A stretch of 56,115 nt of DNA from Thiothrix caldifontis (GTDB lineage Bacteria > Pseudomonadota > Gammaproteobacteria > Thiotrichales > Thiotrichaceae). Numbering within the stretch: the stretch's first letter is position 1; each line of letters opens with the position of its first letter. The stretch is from positions 1 through 56,115 of the forward strand of contig NZ_FNQP01000007.1 in assembly GCF_900107695.1 (NCBI RefSeq), read 5' to 3'. The notes beneath the pieces are model-generated. The model had not been told where the DNA came from, searched no databases, and saw only the letters and a program-made list of their open reading frames with translations. The position numbers and the translations under genes were made by a program. Positions 27,294 through 36,374 of this stretch are shown one piece after another.

Positions 27294-27563
27294 GTGGGCA
27301 TGAAATCAATAGTTACGATGGGGTTGATGTTAGTCATGTTATCAGGGTGTTCGTGTATACGGCATATTATCCAACAAACCCCACCTTCACCAGAGGTTGC
27401 TCAACCTGCACCCCCGCGTGCTGGGGCAGGTACTACATCTCTCAGTTATATTGAAAGCCTACCTATTTGCGGCGGTACAAAATGTTGGGGGAATTGCAGG
27501 ATGCCCCACGAGAACAATAAAGTTTATAGAACCTATCATAACGGGATAAATGGTAAGTGTTAA
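27294..27563 (+). CDS. Small lipoprotein
   Basis: 89 residues from GTG 27294 (AGAGGAATATA upstream); ATG 27300 is an alternative. The N-terminus is a lipoprotein signal peptide with lipobox LSGC followed by SC, so Cys is the lipidated residue. The mature part has a Pro/Ala linker and four Cys in the C-terminal half (CGGTKCWGNC). It sits downstream of the conserved element at 27197-27262. No family recognised. Confidence 0.6.
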   Translation: MGMKSIVTMGLMLVMLSGCSCIRHIIQQTPPSPEVAQPAPPRAGAGTTSLSYIESLPICGGTKCWGNCRMPHENNKVYRTYHNGINGKC

Positions 27564-27591
27564 AGCCTGCCTCTTGCACTTTTATGTGCCA

Positions 27592-28509
27592 TTAAAATGG
27601 ATCGGTGTAAGGGGTATTGGTTTCATATGTACCATCACCGTCTGCATCCACCCCTACCCAGGTTTGGCTGTCTAGCGGATAGATCCTGATACGGCTGTTA
27701 TTTGCACCCGTCATAACGATCTCACCTTGGGTAGGAATATAAAATGGGACTTTGGTTATTATGCTGACACACCCATTTGACCCATCACAGAAACCGCCCG
27801 AAATAGAAACGCTACTATTATAATCTTTCTCTACTTGCAGATTGTTGTCTAGTTGTTGGACTCCAGTGGAAGCCTTACGTGCGAGGTTGGAAATAACCTT
27901 CACTTCCCAGCCATAAATGCCAGCGTCACCAACGGCTCCATTGGTGAAATGGATATTTCCGCTGACACTATAACTCACACCATTGATTGTTTCCGATAAG
28001 TCGCTGGTAATCACAATGAAATCGGTCGGCTCCTTTATGTAATTGTCATATTCATTAATTATCAAATCAACAACACCATCAATTACCATGTCATTCTCGC
28101 TGCACTGGCTGCTTGTGATCCGTAAAATCCCTGTATTGGTTCCCTCATCCAGATTGCCTGTCGTTGTTTGAAAACCACCGCCAGAACACGCCTCAGGAAG
28201 GTTAACCTCACGTGCCTGATAACGATTGTTTACCTGCCGTTTAATCAATCGGGACAGGTATTCAGGGCGCTGCATCATGCTTGGTACATCAATAACAGCA
28301 TTTTCGTCAACCCTACTACCAGTTGCTGCTATGTCTCTCAGAGAGAAGATCAAACCGGCGACAAAAGTATTTTGGTTGCTGGTATTCAATGCCGCCAACT
28401 CACGTTTACCTGTGTAGGCGCTACTACTGCCGATGCCATTATCCCCATCACCACACGCGACCAGCAGGCTTGATGCCAAAACTAACGGGATGAATTTACC
28501 GTAAATCAT
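27592..28509 (-). CDS. Lipoprotein of unknown function
   Basis: 305 residues from the ATG at 28509; a GTG at 28521 is a possible earlier start. The signal peptide ends in lipobox LLVACGDGD. The mature part is Ser/Asn/Asp-rich and beta-rich, with repeated Gly-containing turns, and ends in an Asp-rich tail (DADGDG) that could bind calcium. The gene is convergent with the small lipoprotein gene at 27294-27563 and divergent from the next one. No family recognised. Confidence 0.65.
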   Translation of the reverse strand: MIYGKFIPLVLASSLLVACGDGDNGIGSSSAYTGKRELAALNTSNQNTFVAGLIFSLRDIAATGSRVDENAVIDVPSMMQRPEYLSRLIKRQVNNRYQAREVNLPEACSGGGFQTTTGNLDEGTNTGILRITSSQCSENDMVIDGVVDLIINEYDNYIKEPTDFIVITSDLSETINGVSYSVSGNIHFTNGAVGDAGIYGWEVKVISNLARKASTGVQQLDNNLQVEKDYNSSVSISGGFCDGSNGCVSIITKVPFYIPTQGEIVMTGANNSRIRIYPLDSQTWVGVDADGDGTYETNTPYTDPF

Positions 28510-28629
28510 AAAGCCCCCCACGCCGCTATTTAAGAATACATGTCAAAAGTAAATCAATATCAGATGGCTTTCAATATGTATTTCGCGAATTTTGAAAAAA
28601 GTTGATCAAAATAAACAACATTAAACAAA

Positions 28630-28696
28630 GTGCAAAAAAACACAAATCTTTAGCAAAATAATCCTAACCGGGTAAATATATTATGGTGTATTTTTT
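28630..28696 (+). promoter_or_regulatory. Conserved upstream element, copy 2
   Basis: Same motif as at 27197-27262: GTGCAAAAAAACACAAAT, then ATAATCCTAAC, then a GGTAAATATA/T-rich end. It lies about 55 bases upstream of the lipoprotein gene starting at 28750. The AT-rich region between the two may include a promoter (TATTAT near 28679). The same arrangement upstream of two different lipoprotein genes suggests co-regulation. Confidence 0.55.
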
Positions 28697-28749
28697 TGAT
28701 AAATCTCGGTTAAATCGGTGTTATTGTATTGAGTGACTGAAGGCTACCA

Positions 28750-29634
28750 ATGAAACATCAGGGCGTTTTTTCATTTTCTCCCCCAAAGACAAGCCTATTC
28801 CGCAAGTTATCTATTTTTGTTTTAGGCCTATTCACCTTGTCGGCTTGCACTTCTTGGCCTGAAACTAGACCGGATATTGGGGACGGTCTGCTGGGCTGTA
28901 AAACTGAAAACTTTCCAGAAGCCATGTTGGTGTCTATGCTGGAAAAGGAACAACCCTCAAGCAATTTCCAGCGCATCCAGATTGAGCGTAAGGGTCAAAC
29001 CTATCCGGGCATAAAAAACCTGCCCCTGCAACAGGCAGACCTGATCCGCACGGATAAGGGTATACAAACATTACTATTATTGAAAGGCTGTAATGTTGTC
29101 ATGCTGGACAGTGACACAAGCATCCGTCTGGTTAACCCGACCACCATTATCGATCTGCTCATTGGGCTTTTATTTATGGATGATGACTTCAATGACACCC
29201 ATAAACCCGTGCTGGTCAGTGGCGACAGCATCGTAACACCAAAAGGGACAGAATATCTGGCGAAAGCGCAGAGTCATCGTTTTACCGTTTCGGTTTACCG
29301 TGGCAGGGTTCGCTTGACATCGCGTGCCAATCCGACCACCTCATTCATTATCCCCGCCCTGAATCAGGTAGTGCGTACCAATGACTTGGAATATGGTCAG
29401 CTAGGGTCTGCTGACAGCAAAGAACTTGAACGGGCAAGGGATTTGACTGACCGTTTGCTGCAACAGGCCATTTTGACAAATGCGGGCAGCCATATAACTC
29501 TTGATACCGTTGTTAAAGCTGTAGCCATCTCCATTGCCATTACTGCCGTTATGAAAGAGTCAGATAACCCGGATACGGCACCGGGGGGATCAATGGCAGC
29601 AGGAATTGCACCGGGAGTGGCGGGTCTGTTTTGA
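28750..29634 (+). CDS. FecR-like lipoprotein
   Basis: 294 residues. An N-terminal signal peptide ends at lipobox LSACTSW (about residue 31). The mature part contains a FecR-like beta region (residues 70-215): GQTYPGIKNLPLQQADLIRT early on, LDSDTSIRLVN in the middle, and VSVYRGRVRLTS plus IIPALNQVVRTN later, as in iron-regulator FecR domains that sense the envelope. The last 70 residues are hydrophobic/glycine-rich and could be a membrane or amyloid-like tail. It lies downstream of the conserved element, and its stop is 11 bases from the convergent gene's stop. Confidence 0.55.
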   Translation: MKHQGVFSFSPPKTSLFRKLSIFVLGLFTLSACTSWPETRPDIGDGLLGCKTENFPEAMLVSMLEKEQPSSNFQRIQIERKGQTYPGIKNLPLQQADLIRTDKGIQTLLLLKGCNVVMLDSDTSIRLVNPTTIIDLLIGLLFMDDDFNDTHKPVLVSGDSIVTPKGTEYLAKAQSHRFTVSVYRGRVRLTSRANPTTSFIIPALNQVVRTNDLEYGQLGSADSKELERARDLTDRLLQQAILTNAGSHITLDTVVKAVAISIAITAVMKESDNPDTAPGGSMAAGIAPGVAGLF

Positions 29635-29645
29635 CAACATTGCTG

Positions 29646-31421
29646 TTAGGGCATGGTCGGGTTTGCAAACCTCGCCAGCATCCCCGCCCAAGCCAGCAGA
29701 TGTCCACCCAACCAGCCACCGTTGGCGTTCACCAGCCACCACAGGCCATACAGCAAGCCCGCCGGAGCCAGCACAAAACCCACCACCGGCGTAAAGGTCA
29801 GGTAGAGCCAGGCCATGAACGTCTTGTAGTGGTTGCGCTCCAGCCCATTTGCCAGCCACAAACGTGCCTTGCGTGGCAGCCACAGGGCTATCGCCCCGCC
29901 TGCCAGTGCAAAGTGAATCAAGGTCGGCAGCAAGGTGAACAGCAGCATAAAATAAATCCACCAGTAGTTGCTATCCCTTGTGTCATCCCTCATCCCCGCC
30001 AGAATGCCGTTGATGTTCACCAGCGTATCGCCTGCTATCGCATTCCCCAACGCGGTCACCCCCACCAACACCGCTGCATTCAGGAACAGGAACACCAGTG
30101 CCAGCAGTAAATCCACCATGGCCCAGCCCAACGCCACCCTGCCAGAATGCTGCCCTGCGCGCACCGCCTGCAACAAACCGCGCGTCACCCCCAGTGCCAC
30201 CCAGTCCAGCGGTGCACACACCAAGGGCAACAACACCCAGAACAACAAAAAAACAATATCGCCGGATTCTTTAGTCAATGACAGCAGGTAATACCCCACC
30301 ACAAAAAAGACCACGCTATACAACAACCAGAACCAGCCAGCCTTGTCCTGCCGTTCAGACCAGCGTTGCAACGCGCCCAGCACTACAATAATGATGCCAG
30401 CACCAACCAGTGCAGCCGCTACCGCCGCCGTAGCAGCCATAAGCTCGCTGTTGCTGGTAGTGGCGACATTGGGTTGAAAACCTGCGAGGGGAAGGGCAAA
30501 ACTAAACGCAAGGGCAAAAGCGACAACGCCGCCCCCAACCATGGCGAAACTGATGCCGACAGCGATAGCGCCCCCAACGGCAACCACAAAAGCACTCGCT
30601 GTGTTCGCAAGAATCGCGCAAAAAGTGGCGGCGAAAGCGCTAACGACAGCAAAAGCGGCAGCTACGGTAAAAACGACCCCATAAAATGCCTCATGCGTGC
30701 GTTGGTAGGAACGGTATATGGGCAAACCCACCAGCCAGCCACCCCCGTAGGCGGGGATCAAGGCTAACAGGAACATGCCCCACCCCGAAATAAAAACACT
30801 GAGAAAATCATGATCATGATGTTTGCCAAAGGCCGCCGCTACCATCGCCAACACCAGAAACGGGACATTCAGCACCAGCCACTGCCGCCACCCTGCCCAC
30901 CTGTGTACCAACCACAAACTGCCCGCCACTGCCAGTACCAGACCAGCGATCACCAGCCAGCGCTGCCAAAGCTCCAGATCCAAACGTCCTGCCCCCAGCT
31001 TCAGCCAGTCCACCCTCCCAACCTGCCCGTCACTACCCGCCGCCCACGCCAGCAGAAACGCCGTCACCGGATACAAGTGGGCAAGCCACAAGTAGTTGCC
31101 ATAGGATTCCGCCGTGAACGGGTTGAAACCGAAGGTCTTGCGGATAAAACCCTTGGGATGCTCCGAGGTGACATAAACCTGATCGAACTTATGAGCGTCG
31201 TCAATCAGTCCGCTGATTTTATCCAGCAACCAGCCCAGAGTTTGCAGGTAAAGCTGGCTGAAATTGTCTTCCCGCAACCAGTCGATAGCCTGCTGGAATG
31301 AGTCAGGGTGGGTTTTACGGTCATTGAGGGTTTTATAATTGATCCAGCCCCACACCAGCACCATGAGGGCAAACGGCGGCAATAGCCAAAGCAGAGCAGA
31401 AAATCCAGCGGCTGTATGCAT
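29646..31421 (-). CDS. Polytopic membrane protein downstream of the SUMF1-like gene
   Basis: 591 residues with about 12 hydrophobic segments separated by short loops; a soluble region of some 110 residues (20-130) follows the first segment. No transporter motif recognised. It is the last gene of the - strand operon, 50 bases after the SUMF1-like gene, with no strong ribosome site before the ATG, so coupling is possible. A paired membrane protein with an FGE-fold or immune-type sensor is a known arrangement in conflict systems; the link is inferred here. Confidence 0.6.
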   Translation of the reverse strand: MHTAAGFSALLWLLPPFALMVLVWGWINYKTLNDRKTHPDSFQQAIDWLREDNFSQLYLQTLGWLLDKISGLIDDAHKFDQVYVTSEHPKGFIRKTFGFNPFTAESYGNYLWLAHLYPVTAFLLAWAAGSDGQVGRVDWLKLGAGRLDLELWQRWLVIAGLVLAVAGSLWLVHRWAGWRQWLVLNVPFLVLAMVAAAFGKHHDHDFLSVFISGWGMFLLALIPAYGGGWLVGLPIYRSYQRTHEAFYGVVFTVAAAFAVVSAFAATFCAILANTASAFVVAVGGAIAVGISFAMVGGGVVAFALAFSFALPLAGFQPNVATTSNSELMAATAAVAAALVGAGIIIVVLGALQRWSERQDKAGWFWLLYSVVFFVVGYYLLSLTKESGDIVFLLFWVLLPLVCAPLDWVALGVTRGLLQAVRAGQHSGRVALGWAMVDLLLALVFLFLNAAVLVGVTALGNAIAGDTLVNINGILAGMRDDTRDSNYWWIYFMLLFTLLPTLIHFALAGGAIALWLPRKARLWLANGLERNHYKTFMAWLYLTFTPVVGFVLAPAGLLYGLWWLVNANGGWLGGHLLAWAGMLARFANPTMP

Positions 31422-31471
31422 AAAAAATTAGCTATAAAAATCAGCAATGATTAAAAGTAAATACAAAATGC

Positions 31472-32407
31472 CTAAGTTGCCGCAAAGCGGAAACCGAAAA
31501 TACTGGCGGCATTGCCCGCCAAACTATGTCCCCGCGCTGCCGAACGCGCATATTTGTACCCGCTATCCCAAGAGCCACCGCGCAACACGCGCAAATCGGT
31601 AGTGAAATCTCCCAACGGGTCAATGACTGCTCCTGCCGGGTATTTACCGTAATCATCCTGACACCATTCCCACACATTGCCGTGCATCCCGTACAACCCC
31701 CACGGGTTGGCTGGCAGTGCTTTCACCGCGACGGCCTGCTTGCCTCTCACATGCGTCTGTTCCGCCGTTACGGTGTCGCCAAAGGCAAATGCGGTCGTCG
31801 TTCCCGCCCGGCAGGCGTATTCCCATTCCGCCTCTGTTGGCAGCCGTGCCTTCAGCCCACCCACCAAGGCGTTCAGCTTGTCCAGAAAGTCCTGTACCTT
31901 ATTCCAATCCACATGCCCGACCGGATGTTCCATGGCATTGAAACCGGAAGGGTTTTTACCCATCACTGCTTGCCATAATGCCTGGGTACATGCCGTATCC
32001 GCCAGCCAGAAACCCTGTGTCAGCGTCACCTCATGCTGAAGCTCGTTGTCACTACGCCCCGCTTCACCCGGTGGTGAACCCATCAGGAAAGTCCCCGGCT
32101 CAATCCAGCGCAAGCGTTGGGTAACGCCGTTTACCGTCAAATCAGCATAACGCCCATACGCATCCACCATCGCGCCATCCGGCTGCCAGCTTGAACCTGA
32201 CCTATCCGGTTGTTCCCTGAGTGCATCTATTTCCCGCTCAATGTCAGCCAACTTTTTCCGATCCTGTTCTAGGACGGGTTCTAGCCTGATCCGCTCTTCA
32301 GCACGGGTCTCAAGGTCATATTTGGCCTGAACGGCTTGTAGGCGTTCGAATATTCTCTTCCAGCGGGCTTGCAGATTTTCGAGTTTGGTGTAGGTTATGG
32401 CGTCCAT
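31472..32407 (-). CDS. SUMF1/FGE-fold protein with N-terminal coiled coil
   Basis: 311 residues. Residues 5-68 are a charged coiled coil (LENLQARWKRIFERLQAVQA). Residues 90-311 have the formylglycine-generating-enzyme (SUMF1) fold: FLMGSPPGEAGRSDNE, LPTEAEWEYACRAG, GMHGNVWEWCQDD and a C-terminal LRGGSWDSG...ARSAARG...GFRF. The copper-binding cysteine pair of active FGE is absent from the C-terminal segment (ARSAARG where CRxAxR is expected), so this is probably a non-catalytic ligand-binding version. C-terminal FGE/C-type-lectin folds of this sort are common diversity-generating retroelement targets, but no reverse transcriptase is in the window. Confidence 0.8.
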   Translation of the reverse strand: MDAITYTKLENLQARWKRIFERLQAVQAKYDLETRAEERIRLEPVLEQDRKKLADIEREIDALREQPDRSGSSWQPDGAMVDAYGRYADLTVNGVTQRLRWIEPGTFLMGSPPGEAGRSDNELQHEVTLTQGFWLADTACTQALWQAVMGKNPSGFNAMEHPVGHVDWNKVQDFLDKLNALVGGLKARLPTEAEWEYACRAGTTTAFAFGDTVTAEQTHVRGKQAVAVKALPANPWGLYGMHGNVWEWCQDDYGKYPAGAVIDPLGDFTTDLRVLRGGSWDSGYKYARSAARGHSLAGNAASIFGFRFAAT

Positions 32408-32452
32408 GGTTAACTGACAGCCTGACGGTTTACACTTAATTTAGCCCACTAG

Positions 32453-32764
32453 TCAGGCTTCCATGCCAATCCAATTTATATGCCATTTAAATCCATTGGC
32501 TTCTGCCGGAGTGATAGGACGTCCATCTGACCACCGAACGTATACCCGGAAACCCGTTGCAGTTGGTACGTAGACAGATGTAGCCCCGGTGGTCGCCCAG
32601 TGACTGCTATCACCGCCTAGCGATGTGATGTATACAGGGGTGGTGGAAAAATGACCGGAACTGGTATTAACATCAACAACGATACCACCAGGGGCAGTGG
32701 TATAAACTCGCCAATCTGTAGCTCCAGGTGTGGTTCTTCCTGAAGCAATTCTATGAGTAGCCAT
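32453..32764 (-). CDS. Small beta-rich protein, unrecognised
   Basis: 103 residues with an excellent ribosome site (AAAGGAGA before ATG). The protein has several Gly/Ser/Thr-rich beta strands and three Trp residues in its second half (VYVRWSDGR, FKWHINWIG), consistent with a small secreted-fold or lectin-like domain, but there is no signal peptide. It is the first gene of the - strand group that leads into the SUMF1-like gene. No family assigned. Confidence 0.65.
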   Translation of the reverse strand: MATHRIASGRTTPGATDWRVYTTAPGGIVVDVNTSSGHFSTTPVYITSLGGDSSHWATTGATSVYVPTATGFRVYVRWSDGRPITPAEANGFKWHINWIGMEA

Positions 32765-32832
32765 AAAGATTCTCCTTTCAGGTTGTCAAAATTCCTTAAA
32801 ACTTATCTTTCGATAAGGTTTAAGGGTAAGCT

Positions 32833-33618
32833 TTAATGGGTGTGGTGACTGGTACTATTTTGCACGTTATTGGTAGTTTTCTGACTTTCAATAAACTGGA
32901 ACCCCGTCGGGGTCTGCCCCACCAGCCGCTTAAACGTCCGCGAAAAATGCGACCCATCATTAAACCCTACCGTAAACGCCACATCCGTCACATTCACCCC
33001 CGGCGTGCGCAGCAACTCACATGCCTTGCCAATCCGGTAATCCAGTAGATAATCCCGGAATGTTTTCCCCTGTTCCTTCCTGAAAATCCGGCTGAAAGCA
33101 CTGACGCCCATGTTGCAAACCTCTGCCAGTGTCTCTTCCCGCACCGCTTCGTGATAATGCGATTTCACATAACTCACTGCCGCCGCCGTTTTGTGGCAAG
33201 CAATCGAGCGAAACCGCAATTCATTCGGGATCGGGTTCCCCCCTTGTGTATTAGAGGCGGTCATGGCCTCTTCCACACTCCCCACCAGTTCATGCTGGGA
33301 GATGGGAACCACCAGATAATTTGACACATGGTTGCGCAATGCCCAGATTGCCAGCGCCTCCGAATGGTATTCGGTCAGCATCAGCACCGGGATAGCCGCA
33401 AACCGCCGCCGAATGCTGCTCAGGCTGGATAGGGAAGGAATGTCTGGGCGGTCAAATTCAAACACCAGCAACCCCGGCGACTCACGCGCCGTCACATTGC
33501 TAACATAATCAGGGGTTTCCACCTTCTCAACCCGCCAGCCATTGGGGATTAGGCGACGATTACTCGGTGCATTGCGGTTAAAACGTAAATCAGCCCACAC
33601 GATGCTTTCTGGACACAT
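32833..33618 (-). CDS. AraC-family transcription regulator with receiver-like N-terminus
   Basis: 261 residues. The C-terminal half (150-250) is an AraC/XylS double helix-turn-helix: HEAVREETLAEVCNMGVSAF, FSRIFRKEQGKTFRDYLL, then VTDVAFTVGFNDGSHFSRTF, and RLVGQTPTGFQ. The first 130 residues look like a response-regulator fold (LLVFEFDRPDIP, VLMLTEYHSEALAI), but the usual aspartate cluster and lysine are not clearly in place. It may be a degenerate receiver. It lies upstream of the SUMF1-like group in the same orientation and may control it. Confidence 0.8.
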   Translation of the reverse strand: MCPESIVWADLRFNRNAPSNRRLIPNGWRVEKVETPDYVSNVTARESPGLLVFEFDRPDIPSLSSLSSIRRRFAAIPVLMLTEYHSEALAIWALRNHVSNYLVVPISQHELVGSVEEAMTASNTQGGNPIPNELRFRSIACHKTAAAVSYVKSHYHEAVREETLAEVCNMGVSAFSRIFRKEQGKTFRDYLLDYRIGKACELLRTPGVNVTDVAFTVGFNDGSHFSRTFKRLVGQTPTGFQFIESQKTTNNVQNSTSHHTH

Positions 33619-33822
33619 GAGATCAGCCCTCGACTTGCCACTCTTAAGGCTGCCCTCAACAGCCTCTCTTGCTCAATTGTTATTCTTCTTGTATGTATTA
33701 TGCTCAGGCTGACTTACAAATCCCTTACAAAAATCATAGTTTTTATTACGAAACCCGAATTTAATAGATTAAAATTATTCATAATTTATTTTTATAGTAT
33801 TAATGGATTTTTCTGCTATAAC

Positions 33823-33858
33823 AAAAAAAGCCCCGCCAGTTACCCAGCGGGGCTTTTT
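33823..33858 (-). terminator. Rho-independent terminator after the EF-G gene
   Basis: Stem AAAAAAAGCCCCGC / GCGGGGCTTTTT (33823-33836 with 33847-33858), loop CAGTTACCCA. A-rich 5' and T-rich 3' flanks make it bidirectional; it lies 20 bases from the end of the fusA-type gene. Confidence 0.85.
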
Positions 33859-33877
33859 CTTCGTCCTTTAGGACTTC

Positions 33878-35974
33878 TTACTTTTCAGCGTCCAACGCTT
33901 TCTTACGCTCTTGCGCTTCCTTGATAACCTGCTCGGAAACCGATTTCGGGCAAGCCGCATAATGTGAGAATTCCATCGAGAACTGACCACGACCAGAGGT
34001 CATAGTACGCAAGTCACCGATGTAACCAAACATTTCGGAAAGCGGTACGTCAGCCTTGATACGTGCACCAATAGGCGCGGTATCCTGGGATTTGATCATC
34101 GCACGGCGACGGTTCAAGTCACCGATAACGTCACCTACGTGAGAGTCTGGTGCAAACACGTCAACCTTCATGATCGGCTCAAGGATTTGCGGGCCCGCTT
34201 TGGGCATGGTTTGACGGTAGCCGCCTTTCGCCGCAATTTCAAACGCGATAGCAGAGGAGTCAACCGCGTGGAAACCACCTTCGCGCAGGGTTACTTTCAC
34301 ATCAACCACCGGGTAGCCAGCCAATGGGCCTTTTACCATGCTTTCCTTGAAGCCTTTGTCGATTGCAGGCCAGAACTCGCGTGGTACAGAACCACCGACA
34401 ACCACGGATTCAAACGCGTAACCTGCACCCACTTCGTTGGGTTCGATGGTGTAGTCGATTTTACCGTATTGACCAGAACCACCGGACTGCTTCTTGTGGG
34501 TGTAGCTGTCTTCAACGCGGTTGGTGATGGATTCGCGGTAGGCAACTTGTGGTTTACCGATGTTGACTTCAACACCGTGGGTACGCAACAAGATGTCAAC
34601 CTTGATATCCAAGTGCAACTCGCCCATGCCTTTGAGGATGGTTTCGCCGGTTTCTTGGTCAGTTTCAACGCGGAAAGACGGGTCTTCTTTAACCATCTTG
34701 TTAAGGGCAACCCCCATTTTTTCTGCACCGGCTTTGTTTTTCGGTGAGATAGCCAAGGAGATAACCGGCTCTGGGAATACCATTGGTTCAAGCGTAGCAG
34801 GTGCTTTCGGATCACACAGGGTATGACCAGTCTGCACGTTTTTCAGACCAACCAATGCAATGATGTCGCCCGCTTGTGCGAAATCAATCGCGTTTGCGTC
34901 GTCAGCGTGCATTTCCACCATGCGGCCTACCCGTTCGGTTTTGCCGGTGAAGGTGTTGAGGATGGTATCACCCGTCTTCATTGTACCGGAATAGATACGG
35001 GTAAAGGTCAACGCGCCGTATTTGTCGTCCATGATTTTGAACGCCAAGGCACGTAATGGGCGGTTAGCATCCACGATAGCAAATTCGCCAGTCGGATTGC
35101 CTTCCAAGTCAGTTTCAGGCTGTGGCTTAACTTCCATTGGGTTTGGCAGGTAATCAACTACGCCGTCTAGCACCAATTGCACACCCTTGTTTTTGAAGGA
35201 AGAACCAGCAAAAGTTGGGAAAAAGTCCAAGTTGATTGTGCCTTTGCGGATGCAACGTTTGATGTCTTCCAACGCTGGCTCTTCGCCACCGAGGTACATT
35301 TCCATCATGTCGTCATCTTGTTCGACCGCCATTTCGATCAACTTTTCACGCCATTCTTCTACCAAACCTTCCATATCGGCAGGAACGTCTTGAATGGTGT
35401 AGTTCATTGGATCGCCAGAGTTATCCCACACCCATGCTTTACGGGTCAGCAGGTCAACCACACCGATGAAATTGTCTTCAATACCGATAGGCAGCGTCAT
35501 CGGCATAGGGCGTGCGCCCAATACGTCTTCTACCTGTTTCACAACGCGGTAGTAGTCAGCACCAATACGGTCGAGTTTGTTGATGTAAATAATACGCGCA
35601 ACTTTGGAGTCGTTCGCATAGCGCCAGTTGGTTTCTGATTGAGGTTCAACACCACCGGAACCACAGAATACGCCGATGCCGCCATCGAGAACTTTCAGTG
35701 AGCGATAAACTTCGATGGTGAAGTCAACGTGCCCTGGGGTGTCGATAACGTTGAAGCGATGACCTTTCCAGAAACACGTGGTCGCAGCCGACTGGATGGT
35801 GATTCCGCGTTCCTGCTCCTGCACCATGAAGTCTGTGGTGGCTGCGCCATCATGAACTTCACCCAGCTTATGGATTTTGCCAGTGAGTTTCAGGATACGT
35901 TCGGTCGTGGTGGTTTTGCCCGCGTCAACGTGGGCGAAAATGCCGATATTCCGGTAAAGTGTTAAGTCAGTCAT
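33878..35974 (-). CDS. fusA: Elongation factor G, EF-G2 type
   Basis: 698 residues from the ATG at 35974 ([13 protein letters not shown]), with GAGATTTGGAC upstream; an in-frame ATG 20 codons earlier is unlikely. G1 is [12 protein letters not shown]3 DTPGHVDF and G4 INKLD; all the expected domains follow, and the C-terminus includes the highly conserved [21 protein letters not shown]. Internal wording ([39 protein letters not shown]) resembles the second-copy EF-G of Vibrio/Shewanella rather than the str-operon copy. It is not next to rpsL/rpsG/tuf, which supports a separate second copy. EF-G drives translocation and ribosome recycling. Confidence 0.92.
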   Translation of the reverse strand: MTDLTLYRNIGIFAHVDAGKTTTTERILKLTGKIHKLGEVHDGAATTDFMVQEQERGITIQSAATTCFWKGHRFNVIDTPGHVDFTIEVYRSLKVLDGGIGVFCGSGGVEPQSETNWRYANDSKVARIIYINKLDRIGADYYRVVKQVEDVLGARPMPMTLPIGIEDNFIGVVDLLTRKAWVWDNSGDPMNYTIQDVPADMEGLVEEWREKLIEMAVEQDDDMMEMYLGGEEPALEDIKRCIRKGTINLDFFPTFAGSSFKNKGVQLVLDGVVDYLPNPMEVKPQPETDLEGNPTGEFAIVDANRPLRALAFKIMDDKYGALTFTRIYSGTMKTGDTILNTFTGKTERVGRMVEMHADDANAIDFAQAGDIIALVGLKNVQTGHTLCDPKAPATLEPMVFPEPVISLAISPKNKAGAEKMGVALNKMVKEDPSFRVETDQETGETILKGMGELHLDIKVDILLRTHGVEVNIGKPQVAYRESITNRVEDSYTHKKQSGGSGQYGKIDYTIEPNEVGAGYAFESVVVGGSVPREFWPAIDKGFKESMVKGPLAGYPVVDVKVTLREGGFHAVDSSAIAFEIAAKGGYRQTMPKAGPQILEPIMKVDVFAPDSHVGDVIGDLNRRRAMIKSQDTAPIGARIKADVPLSEMFGYIGDLRTMTSGRGQFSMEFSHYAACPKSVSEQVIKEAQERKKALDAEK

Positions 35975-36034
35975 TTGTCCAAATCTCAAAGAAGAAACGC
36001 AGGAACTGCGGATAAGGGGGCGATTGTAATGCAT

Positions 36035-36280
36035 CTTGGAGCATGGAGTAAGGGGAATTTCAAGCGTGAATTGCAGAAATCCATGATTTTTCTATGACGA
36101 CGGTACTGAGGATTCCCCCGCAGGCTCGCTTCTGCACGCAATCTGCAAATTATTTCCGATGTATCTCCACATTATTGGGATAATACCTGCACATTCTCCC
36201 CGTAACATACACTCCTGACACTACTCACCGAACGGGTACTGGCGATGACAACAATAATCTTTGCTTACGACCAGTTTTCC
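36035..36280. other. Gene-free stretch upstream of the two-component genes
   Basis: Between the EF-G gene and the structured region there are 246 bases with no convincing frame on either strand. The EF-G promoter should lie here. AT-rich and GC-rich blocks alternate, and I see no long repeat. Confidence 0.4.
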
Positions 36281-36368
36281 CGGCGGGGTTTTAGCAACCC
36301 TGAGACTCCTGGATCCCGACCGGCGGTACGACACCCGCCGTTTGGGGTTTTCTATTTTTTGCTACAAT
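36281..36368 (+). promoter_or_regulatory. Alternative hairpins and promoter-like box upstream of the response regulator
   Basis: CCCGCCG at 36334-36340 can pair with CGGCGGG at 36281-36287 (seven bases) or its last six bases with CGGCGG at 36321-36326. A GGGTT/AACCC hairpin lies at 36286-36300. A T-rich stretch follows at 36341-36360, so the second form could be a weak terminator. A TACAAT box at 36363-36368 is seven bases from the start codon, which has no ribosome site. Whether this is an attenuator of an upstream transcript or the promoter of a leaderless one cannot be decided from sequence. Confidence 0.4.
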
Positions 36369-36374
36369 ATCTGT

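Noticed and set aside
29635-29645. Terminator between the convergent FecR-like and membrane protein genes
   Set aside because: Only 11 bases between stops, with no stem-loop.
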